Assembly: GCA_044342535.1 (NCBI GenBank)
Contig: JBIIPQ010000330.1
Location: forward strand, 1-5,089
Reading direction: 5' to 3'
Source: UBA4615 sp044342535
GTDB lineage: Bacteria; Pseudomonadota; Gammaproteobacteria; Burkholderiales; Burkholderiaceae_E
Length of the DNA: 5,089 bases
In this document: positions 1 through 5,089 of the stretch, piece by piece
Layout: every line of letters begins with the position of its first letter
How positions within the stretch are numbered: the stretch's first letter is position 1
Notes under the pieces: model-generated
Seen by the model: the letters and a program-made list of their open reading frames with translations, nothing else
Told to the model about the DNA's origin: nothing
The model's database searches: none
Translations under genes and position numbers: made by a program

Positions 1-110
1 CGGTCGCTGGCCTGCGGGCCGCTGCTCGAGTCCACCCGCGCCTGGGCGGCGGCCGCGCCGCACGCCGCGGCCAAGCAGACCCCCGTCACCCATGTTCGCC
101 ACGCTTGCAT
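1..110 (-). CDS. N-terminus of an exported protein with signal peptide (partial, runs off left edge)
   Basis: Reading leftward from an ATG at 110-108 gives 36 complete codons before the window ends. The peptide starts MQAWRTWVTG and has the layout of a Sec signal peptide: a short n-region with one Arg (R5), a hydrophobic Ala-rich h-region (about residues 8-22), and an A-Q-A signal peptidase I site at residues 22-24. The mature protein would begin RVDSSSGPQASD. Cys12 and Cys17 lie in the hydrophobic core, but neither has Leu/Val/Ile at -3, so a lipoprotein is less likely. The start is supported by a GGAG sequence 6 bases upstream. A second ATG at 93-91 is in another frame and gives an Arg/Gly-rich peptide. 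The gene is divergent from the glycosyltransferase at 268. Too little of the mature protein is present to name a family; periplasmic or outer-membrane location is inferred from the signal peptide only. Confidence 0.72.
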   Translation of the reverse strand, partial: MQAWRTWVTGVCLAAACGAAAAQARVDSSSGPQASD

Positions 111-116
111 CGTTCG

Positions 117-120
117 CTCC
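117..120 (-). promoter_or_regulatory. Shine-Dalgarno site for the leftward exported-protein gene
   Basis: On the minus strand the bases read GGAG, followed by the 6-base spacer CGAACG and then ATG at 110-108. Sequence and spacing are canonical for a ribosome binding site, and this decides the start codon of the partial gene at the left edge. Confidence 0.7.
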
Positions 121-123
121 GTC

Positions 124-146
124 GCGGCCCGCATCAGCGGGGCCGC
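124..146. repeat. Perfect 7-bp inverted repeat (leader hairpin candidate)
   Basis: The arms GCGGCCC (124-130) and GGGCCGC (140-146) are exact reverse complements around a 9-base loop (131-139). In leftward RNA the hairpin would end 3 bases before the GGAG ribosome binding site at 120-117, so it would lie in the 5' leader of the exported-protein gene if transcription starts further right. Alternatively it is an operator-like dyad. The all-G/C arms are seen directly. A function is inference, because short GC dyads are common by chance in DNA of this composition. Confidence 0.4.
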
Positions 147-163
147 ATGTCTGTGTCCGTCGC

Positions 164-178
164 GGGCGCCGCGCGCCC
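164..178. repeat. Perfect 6-bp inverted repeat in the divergent intergenic region
   Basis: GGGCGC (164-169) and GCGCCC (173-178) are exact reverse complements separated by CGC. It sits in the middle of the 111-267 intergenic region between two divergently transcribed genes. It could be a small hairpin or protein-binding dyad, or a by-product of high GC. Confidence 0.25.
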
Positions 179-190
179 CTGTCCGCCCAA

Positions 191-206
191 CGGCGCCACG
201 GCGCCA
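191..206. repeat. Tandem 8-bp repeat made of palindromic hexamers
   Basis: CGGCGCCA occurs twice in immediate succession (191-198 and 199-206). Each copy contains the self-complementary hexamer GGCGCC (192-197 and 200-205). The unit lies just upstream (left) of the candidate rightward promoter at 230-257. Two equally spaced palindromic half-sites could serve as a regulator-binding site, but the copy number of two is low and the composition matches the genome, so function is speculative. Confidence 0.3.
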
Positions 207-229
207 GTCGCCGACCCTCGAATCAAACC

Positions 230-257
230 GTTACAACTGACCGGGCTCGGCTATCAT
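230..257 (+). promoter_or_regulatory. Candidate sigma-70 promoter for the glycosyltransferase gene
   Basis: A -10-like TATCAT (252-257) matches TATAAT at five of six positions. A -35-like GTTACA (230-235) matches TTGACA at four of six, with a 16-base spacer. The stretch from about 217 to 258 is noticeably richer in A and T than the surrounding DNA, as expected for a promoter. Transcription would begin near 264, only a few bases before the ATG at 268, so the mRNA would have almost no 5' leader. No ribosome binding site is seen between the -10 element and the ATG, which agrees with that reading. Confidence 0.45.
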
Positions 258-267
258 CGCCGCGCCC

Positions 268-1089
268 ATGAACATCACCATCGTCGTCTCGGCCTACAAC
301 AATTGGGTGGCGCTCGACCGGACCCTGCTCGGCTTCCGGTGTCAGACGCATGCCCCGGCCGAGCTCTGGGTCGCCGAGGACAGCCACTTCGACGAGGTCG
401 CGGCGACCGTCGCGAAGCACCGCGCGCTCGCTCCGTACCCGATCCGGCACATCACGCAGGAGAACCGGGGCTACCGCAAGCCGATCATGATGAACCGCGC
501 CTTCGGCGACGCATGCGGAGAATTCATCGTCTTCACCGATGCGGATTGCGTGCCCAGGGCCGACCTGCTCGAGACCTACGCCCGGCTGGCACGGCCCGGC
601 ATCTTCCTGGCCGGCGGCAGCCACCTGTCGATCCCCGAGCCGTTCCACCGCGAGCGGCTGACCGACACGATGATCACGTCGCAGCAGGTCTTCGATCACG
701 GCTGGCTCGAGGCGCAGGGCATCGCGCTGTCGCGCTGGCGCCTGACCCGATCGAGACCGCTCGCCCGCACCCTCGACCTGCTCACCGCCCGCAATTCGCT
801 GAACGGCGCGAACACCGGCGCCTGGAAGGCCGACATCCTGAGGGTCGGTGGCTACGACGAGACCATGGGCTACGGCGGCGAGGACCGGAACTTCGGCTAC
901 CGGATGAACAACGCCGGCATCCGCGGCGTGCGCGCCCGCCACAGCCTGGTGTGGCTGCACCTCGACCACAAGCGCGGCTATGTCGATCCGGCGCTCAAGC
1001 AGGCCAACCTCGACTGGAACCGCGAGGTGAAGCGCCAGCGGCTGGTGTGGCCGCGGCACACGGCTCTGCCGCACCCGGCGTCCGCCTGA
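268..1089 (+). CDS. Family 2 glycosyltransferase (GT-A fold)
   Basis: A 273-residue protein with the hallmarks of an inverting GT-A glycosyltransferase of the GT2 group. The nucleotide-binding strand ITIVVSAYNN is at residues 3-12 and an acidic pair (E37-D38) follows. The metal-binding DxD motif is FTDADCVP (D91 and D93). The C-terminal half has the segment GANTGAWKADILRVGGYDE (180-198) and then YGGEDRNFGYRMNNAG (202-217), whose E205-D206 fits the catalytic-base region. This second half resembles the C-terminal domain shared with galactosyltransferases (Glyco_transf_7C type). No signal peptide or membrane helix is visible, so it should act in the cytoplasm or at the inner face of the membrane, moving a sugar from a nucleotide donor to a glycan or lipid acceptor. 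The start is firm: an in-frame TGA at 238-240 leaves ATG 268 as the only upstream start, and the N-terminal fold begins at once. It is convergent with msbA, so an LPS role is possible but rests on proximity. Donor and acceptor cannot be read from sequence. Confidence 0.9.
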   Translation: MNITIVVSAYNNWVALDRTLLGFRCQTHAPAELWVAEDSHFDEVAATVAKHRALAPYPIRHITQENRGYRKPIMMNRAFGDACGEFIVFTDADCVPRADLLETYARLARPGIFLAGGSHLSIPEPFHRERLTDTMITSQQVFDHGWLEAQGIALSRWRLTRSRPLARTLDLLTARNSLNGANTGAWKADILRVGGYDETMGYGGEDRNFGYRMNNAGIRGVRARHSLVWLHLDHKRGYVDPALKQANLDWNREVKRQRLVWPRHTALPHPASA

Positions 1090-1110
1090 GCCGGCGCACG
1101 GGGCGTTCTT

Positions 1111-1137
1111 CGCGAGCCGGCGCCACCGGCGGTCGCG
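1111..1137. terminator. Bulged hairpin between convergent genes (possible bidirectional terminator)
   Basis: Arms CGCGA-GCCGG (1111-1120) and CCGGC-GG-TCGCG (1126-1137) form two 5-bp helices separated by a GG bulge, around the 5-base loop CGCCA (1121-1125). It lies 21 bases after the glycosyltransferase stop codon and directly abuts the msbA stop at 1139-1141, so it sits at the 3' ends of both convergent transcripts. There is no clear U-run on either side. It is therefore not a textbook intrinsic terminator; it may act as an RNA 3'-end stabiliser, or termination may be Rho-dependent. Confidence 0.4.
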
Positions 1138-1138
1138 A

Positions 1139-2908
1139 TCAGGCCGCGAACGACGCCTCGCCCGCGCTGTAGAGGCGCGCATACAGCCCTGCGCGTGCCA
1201 GCAGCTGCGCGTGCGTGCCGCTCTCGACGATCCGGCCCTCGGCCATCACCAGGATGCGGTCGGCGTTCACGATAGTCGACAGCCGGTGCGCGATGACGAG
1301 CGTCGTGCGGTCCCGCATCAACGTCTCGAGCGCGGCCTGCACCGCGCGTTCCGACTCGTTGTCGAGCGCCGAGGTGGCTTCGTCCAGGATCAGCACCGGC
1401 GCGTCCTTGAGGATCGCGCGTGCGATCGACAGGCGCTGGCGCTGGCCGCCGGACAGCCGGATGCCGTTGTCGCCGATCACCGTGTCGAGCCCCTCGGGCA
1501 GCGAAGCCACGAAGGCCTCGAGATGCGCGCCGCGGATCGCGGCCTCGATGCGATCGCGCGGGGCGTGGCGCCGGTCGCCGTAGGCGACGTTGGCCGCGAT
1601 CGTGTCGTTGAACAGCATCACCTGCTGGCTGACCCAGGCGATCTGCGAACGCAGGCTGGCGAGCGTGAGCGTCTCGATCGGGATGCCGTCGAGCAGCACG
1701 CGGCCCTCGGTGGCCGGATGGAAGCGCGGGATCAGGTTGGCGAGCGAGGTCTTGCCGCCGCCCGAGGGGCCGACCAGCGCGACGGTCTCGCCCGGCGCGA
1801 CCGCGAGGTCGATCCCCGACAGCGCGATGCGCTCGGTGTTCGGATACGAGAAGCCCACGCCCTCGAAGGCGATCTCGCCACGCGCGCGCTCGATCACGCG
1901 GGTGCCGGCGTCCGGCTCGACCGGCTCGTCGACAAACGCGAACACCACCTCGGCGGCGGCGAGCGCGCGCTGCAGGTCGCCGTTGACGTTGGCCAGGTGC
2001 TTGAGCGGCGCGAGCAGCATCAGCATCGCGGTCAGGAAGCCGACGAAGCCGCCGGCCGTGGTCTGTTCGGCGCGCGCCTGCATCAGCACCACGCAGACCA
2101 CCACGCCGACCGCGACCGCGGCGGCGAGCTGCGTCATCGGCACGATGGTGGCGCTCGCGACCGTCATGCGGCGCGCGAAGTTGCGCAGCCGCTCGTTGGC
2201 GGCGTCGAAGCGCGACTTCTCCTGGTCCTGGCCGCCGTAGACCTTGATGACCGGATTGCAGCGGATCGCCTCCTCCACCACCGCGGTCATCTCGCCGGTG
2301 TAGCGCATCTGCTCGGAAGAGAGCCGGCGCATGCGCTTGGAGAAGGCCGCCACCATCACCGCGACGATCGGGATCAGCACGACGACGACCAGCGTGAGCC
2401 GCCAGTTCAGGTACAGCAGCCACGCGAACAGGCCGACGATCACCGCGCTGTCGCGCACCAGCACGACCACGACGCCGGTGAGCGTGTTGGTCACGTTGTT
2501 GACGTCGTTGACCAGCTTGGCGATGAGCTGGCCCGAGGACTCGCGCGCGAAGAACCCGGCAGGCATCTCGGCCAGCCGCGAGAACATGTCGCGGCGCAGC
2601 TCGGCGAGCACCCGCTGGCCGACCCAGGACATCGCGAAGCTCATCGTGAAGGTGGCGGCACCGCGCACGAGAAAGAGCCCCACGATGGCCAGCGGCAGCG
2701 CCCACAGCATCCAGTCCTGGACATCGCGCAGCGCGGTGTCGAGCATGTAGGTGAACAGCGCCGGCAGCGCCGGCTCGGTGGCCGCGGTGGCGAGCATGCC
2801 GAGCACGCCGAGCGCGAACACCTTCCAGTGCGGGCGCACGTAGCCGAGCACCCGGCGGATCAGCACCCGATCGCGGCTGCGGCGCTCGACGGCGCCGGCC
2901 TCAGCCAT
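1139..2908 (-). CDS. msbA: Lipid A-core flippase, ABC transporter with fused permease and ATPase
   Basis: A 589-residue half-transporter, close to the roughly 580 residues usual for MsbA. As a homodimer in the inner membrane it uses ATP to flip core-lipid A to the periplasmic leaflet. About six hydrophobic helices fill the N-terminal part (roughly residues 28-52, 67-93, 143-168, 170-188, 250-276 and 286-304). The ATPase domain follows: A-loop Tyr355 in FSYP, Walker A GPSGGGKTS (380-388), Q-loop around Q428, signature LSGGQ (485-489), Walker B VLILDE (505-510) with catalytic Glu510, D-loop SALD (513-516) and switch His541. All catalytic elements are intact. The start is ATG 2908-2906 (MAEAGAVERR). 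The frame stays open to an ATG at 3127, but that adds 73 Arg-rich residues lying wholly inside dnaE. The gene overlaps the dnaE stop by 8 bases, so it is probably cotranscribed and translationally coupled. Other lipid ABC exporters share this architecture; the MsbA call rests on length, overall sequence character and the dnaE neighbour. Confidence 0.93.
   Translation of the reverse strand: MAEAGAVERRSRDRVLIRRVLGYVRPHWKVFALGVLGMLATAATEPALPALFTYMLDTALRDVQDWMLWALPLAIVGLFLVRGAATFTMSFAMSWVGQRVLAELRRDMFSRLAEMPAGFFARESSGQLIAKLVNDVNNVTNTLTGVVVVLVRDSAVIVGLFAWLLYLNWRLTLVVVVLIPIVAVMVAAFSKRMRRLSSEQMRYTGEMTAVVEEAIRCNPVIKVYGGQDQEKSRFDAANERLRNFARRMTVASATIVPMTQLAAAVAVGVVVCVVLMQARAEQTTAGGFVGFLTAMLMLLAPLKHLANVNGDLQRALAAAEVVFAFVDEPVEPDAGTRVIERARGEIAFEGVGFSYPNTERIALSGIDLAVAPGETVALVGPSGGGKTSLANLIPRFHPATEGRVLLDGIPIETLTLASLRSQIAWVSQQVMLFNDTIAANVAYGDRRHAPRDRIEAAIRGAHLEAFVASLPEGLDTVIGDNGIRLSGGQRQRLSIARAILKDAPVLILDEATSALDNESERAVQAALETLMRDRTTLVIAHRLSTIVNADRILVMAEGRIVESGTHAQLLARAGLYARLYSAGEASFAA
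2901..2908 (-). other. 8-base dnaE/msbA stop-start overlap
   Basis: On the minus strand the bases read ATGGCTGA. The ATG (2908-2906) starts msbA and the TGA (2903-2901) ends dnaE in another frame. Upstream of the msbA ATG only a weak purine match (GAG at about -9 to -11) is seen. A ribosome finishing dnaE could therefore feed msbA initiation, the usual reading of such overlaps. Coupling is inferred; the overlap itself is read directly. Confidence 0.8.
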
Positions 2909-5089
2909 ACCGCAGCTCGACGCCCTCGGGCGACAGCCACTGGCGCAGCTCGACGAGCAGCGCCTCGTCCGGGCGGATGCGCCAGGCATCGCCCAGCCGT
3001 ACCGCACAGCGCGCCTGGGCGTTGTGATAATGGATCTCGACCGGGCAGCCGCGGGGCGGCGCCGGCGTGTCGTCGTCCTCGGCCGAGAACATGCCGCCGT
3101 TCGGCACCTCGCCGACCGCGCGCGCACGATAGGGCTCGAGCAGCGTGCGCAGCCGCGCGCCGTCGGAGCCGCCGTTCATGCGCAGCAGCAGCATCCGTGC
3201 GTGCTCCTGGCGGGCGCGCGTGAGGTCGAGCACACGCTCGGCGCTGAGGCGGAAACCGCCGCTGTAGTCGTCCTTCGAGACCTTGCCGTGGATGACGAGC
3301 AGCTCGTCTTCCTTGAGCAGGCTTCGCGCCGACTCGTAGAGCTCGTTGAAGATCACGATCTCGACGCTCGCGGTGGTGTCGTCGAGGCCGAGCCGGATCA
3401 TCTTGCCGCGCCGGGTCATGCCGACCTGCAGTGAGGTCACGATGCCGGCGACCGTGACCGCAGCCGAGCCGTAGGTGGCCTCGGCGATCCGCGGCAGGTC
3501 GACGAGCCTGGTCTTCACGAAGCGGCGCACCTCGGCCTCATGGCCCTTGAACAGGTGTCCGCTCAGGTAGAAGCCGAGCGCGGTCTTCTCCTCGCGCAGC
3601 CGGTGGCGCTCGTCCCAGGGCGGGCAGGCGAGCCACTGCGGCTCGATGGAGTCGCTGCCGTCGGCGCCGCCGAAGAGGCTCGACTGGTTGGCGTTGGCCG
3701 CCTGCTGCTCGGCCGCCTCCATCGCCTGCGGCACGTTGGTCAGCAGCTTCCCGCGGTCGGTGTCGAGCGCATCGAACGCGCCCGCGCGTACCAGTGCCTC
3801 GATGGTGCGGCGGTTGACCACCCGACGGTCGATGCGCGCGCAGAAGTCGAACAGGTCGTCGAACGGCCGCTCGGTGCGCGCACGCAGGATCTCCTGGACC
3901 GCTCCCTCGCCGGTGCCCTTGACCGCGCCCAGGCCGTAGCGCACGGTCTTGCGGTCGATCGGATCGAAGCGAAAGCCCGATGCGTTGATGTCGGGGCCGA
4001 GCAGCGCGACCTTGTTGTCCAGCGCGTCCTTGACGAAGAGCTGGACCTTGTCGGTGTCGTCCATGTCGGACGACAGCGTCGCGGCCATGAACTCGGCCGG
4101 ATAGTGCGCCTTGAGCCACGCGGTCTGGTAGGTGACGACCGCGTAGGCGGCGGTGTGCGACTTGTTGAAGCCGTACTCCGCGAACTTCTCCATCAGGTCG
4201 AAGAGCTGGGTCGCGAGGTTGGGGTCGTGGCCCTTGCCGGCCGCGCCCTCGTTGAAGATCGCGCGCTGCTGCGCCATCTCCTCGGCCTTCTTCTTGCCCA
4301 TCGCGCGGCGCAGCAGGTCGGCGCCGCCCAGCGTGTAGCCGGCGATGATCTGCGCGATCTGCATCACCTGTTCCTGGTAAACGATGACCCCGTAGGTCGG
4401 CTCCAGGCACTGCGTGAGATCCGGATGGAAGTAGTCGATCTTCTGCTGGCCCTTCTTGCGAAGGATGAAGTCGTCGACCATGCCCGAGCCGAGCGGACCG
4501 GGACGGTAGAGCGCCAGCACCGCGATGATGTCCTCGAAGCGATCGGGCTGCAGCTTCTTCAGCAGCTTCTTCATGCCGTCGCCCTCGACCTGGAAGATCG
4601 CCGTGGTGTTGGCGTCCTTCAGGATCTGGTAGGCCTTCGGGTCGGTGAAGGAGAGCGTGCTCAGGTCGAGATTGCGATCGGGCTCGTTGCGGTTGATGTA
4701 GTCGACCGCGAGCTGGATGATCGTGAGGTTGCGCAGACCCAGGAAGTCGAACTTCACGAGGCCCACCGCCTCGACGTCGTCCTTGTCGAACTGCGCGACC
4801 ACCGAGTCGGTGCCCGGTGCCTTGTAGAGCGGACAGAAGTCGGTGAGCTTGCCGGGCGCGATCAGCACGCCGCCGGCATGCATGCCGACGTTGCGGATCA
4901 GGTCCTCCAGCGGCTCGGCGACCGCGAGCAGCTGGCGGACCTCCTCCTCCTTCCTCTCGCGCTCGGCGAACAGCGGCTCGGCCTCGCGCGCCTTCGCGAG
5001 CGACACCGGCTTGGCCTGCACGATCGGGATCAGCTTGGAGAGCTGGTCGCAGAAGGTGTAGGGCATGTCGAGCACGCGGCCGGCGTCGC
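2901..5089 (-). CDS. dnaE: DNA polymerase III alpha subunit, C-terminal part (partial, 5' end beyond right edge)
   Basis: The catalytic subunit of the replicative polymerase; about 728 C-terminal residues are present out of roughly 1,160 expected. The frame is open through the right edge, so the GTG at 5075-5073 is an internal Val codon (residue 1 in this numbering), not a start. The PHP domain and the first two catalytic Asp residues (D401/D403 in E. coli) lie outside the window. The third catalytic Asp, matching E. coli D555, is D110 in VKFDFLGLR (codon 4748-4746). Other conserved blocks are RNVGMHAGGVLIAP (61-74), ALYRPGPLGSGM (188-199), YGVIVYQEQVMQIA (228-241) and FNKSHTAAYAVVTYQ (303-317). 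A helix-hairpin-helix region lies near 413-440. QSSLF (464-468, bases 3686-3672) fits the QxxLF beta-clamp binding motif. An OB-fold spans about 537-617, and the C-terminal tail ends LRQWLSPEGVELRYG. No frameshift, intein or insertion is seen. It is the upstream gene of the dnaE-msbA pair. Confidence 0.97.
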   Translation of the reverse strand, partial: DAGRVLDMPYTFCDQLSKLIPIVQAKPVSLAKAREAEPLFAERERKEEEVRQLLAVAEPLEDLIRNVGMHAGGVLIAPGKLTDFCPLYKAPGTDSVVAQFDKDDVEAVGLVKFDFLGLRNLTIIQLAVDYINRNEPDRNLDLSTLSFTDPKAYQILKDANTTAIFQVEGDGMKKLLKKLQPDRFEDIIAVLALYRPGPLGSGMVDDFILRKKGQQKIDYFHPDLTQCLEPTYGVIVYQEQVMQIAQIIAGYTLGGADLLRRAMGKKKAEEMAQQRAIFNEGAAGKGHDPNLATQLFDLMEKFAEYGFNKSHTAAYAVVTYQTAWLKAHYPAEFMAATLSSDMDDTDKVQLFVKDALDNKVALLGPDINASGFRFDPIDRKTVRYGLGAVKGTGEGAVQEILRARTERPFDDLFDFCARIDRRVVNRRTIEALVRAGAFDALDTDRGKLLTNVPQAMEAAEQQAANANQSSLFGGADGSDSIEPQWLACPPWDERHRLREEKTALGFYLSGHLFKGHEAEVRRFVKTRLVDLPRIAEATYGSAAVTVAGIVTSLQVGMTRRGKMIRLGLDDTTASVEIVIFNELYESARSLLKEDELLVIHGKVSKDDYSGGFRLSAERVLDLTRARQEHARMLLLRMNGGSDGARLRTLLEPYRARAVGEVPNGGMFSAEDDDTPAPPRGCPVEIHYHNAQARCAVRLGDAWRIRPDEALLVELRQWLSPEGVELRYG

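Noticed and set aside
61..93. Alternative leftward start at ATG 93-91
   Set aside because: It gives an Arg/Gly-rich peptide in a different frame with no Shine-Dalgarno sequence; the frame from 110 yields a signal peptide and has GGAG at the right distance.
111..267. Promoter for the leftward exported-protein gene
   Set aside because: Possible TTGTAA and TTGATT elements exist on the minus strand, but none has a matching partner at 16-18 bases, so no promoter could be assigned.
105..1172. A 355-codon plus-strand frame and a 319-codon minus-strand frame (223-1182) over the glycosyltransferase
   Set aside because: Both are compositionally biased shadows. The 268-1089 frame carries the GT2 motifs and a proper fold start.
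978..2705. A 575-codon minus-strand frame overlapping msbA in another frame
   Set aside because: It is Arg/Ala/Gly-rich with no recognisable motifs and runs through the whole of a gene whose ABC motifs are intact in a different frame.
2909..3127. N-terminal extension of msbA by 73 residues from an upstream ATG
   Set aside because: The extension is Arg/Ser-rich, lies wholly inside dnaE, and would precede the normal MsbA N-terminus. The ATG at 2908 gives the expected family length.
1211..3223. A 670-codon open frame on the plus strand, antisense to msbA and the end of dnaE
   Set aside because: It is His/Arg/Ala/Asp-rich low-complexity sequence without domains. It mirrors codon bias of the well-supported msbA and dnaE genes on the other strand, a common artefact at high GC.
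3538..4410. A 290-codon minus-strand frame inside dnaE
   Set aside because: Arg/Gly-rich shadow in another frame of a strongly conserved coding region.
5073..5075. GTG at the right edge as the start of dnaE
   Set aside because: The frame continues upstream as DAGR-VLDMPY, matching the interior of DnaE, and the PHP and early palm regions are missing, so the codon is an internal Val.
1..5089. CRISPR arrays, IS elements, tRNA/rRNA genes, toxin-antitoxin or defence genes
   Set aside because: No spaced repeats, terminal inverted repeats, transposase motifs or tRNA-like cloverleaf sequences were seen; nearly all of the window is explained by conserved chromosomal genes.

Overview
The window reads as an ordinary, very GC-rich chromosomal segment of a betaproteobacterium, most likely in the order Burkholderiales. 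The assignment rests on the character of the DnaE and MsbA proteins, the dnaE-msbA gene order, and strong G/C preference at third codon positions. It is a judgement by eye, not a database match. I see no mobile element, CRISPR array, tRNA or rRNA, and no convincing undescribed system.

Layout from left to right. Positions 1-110 hold the first 36 codons of a leftward gene that runs off the left edge. It begins with a good Shine-Dalgarno sequence and a classical signal peptide, so it encodes an exported protein of unknown function. Positions 111-267 are a divergent intergenic region. It is rich in short GC dyads and ends in a small AT-richer island with a plausible sigma-70 promoter facing right. 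Positions 268-1089 encode a complete family-2 glycosyltransferase that appears to lack a ribosome binding site and may be translated from a nearly leaderless mRNA. Positions 1090-1138 separate it from msbA, which is convergent, and contain a bulged hairpin.

The rest of the window is transcribed leftward. Positions 2901-5089 hold the C-terminal part of dnaE (replicative DNA polymerase III alpha subunit), whose 5' end lies beyond the right edge. msbA (1139-2908, the lipid A-core flippase) follows and overlaps it by 8 bases. The overlap implies one transcript and probable translational coupling.

Two genes plausibly touch envelope glycolipid biology: MsbA flips lipid A-core across the inner membrane, and the glycosyltransferase could decorate LPS core or another glycan in the cytoplasm. 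That link rests on proximity only, because the two genes converge and are not in one operon. No intergenic stretch exceeds 300 bases. The many other long open frames are Arg/Ala/Gly-rich shadows caused by high GC.
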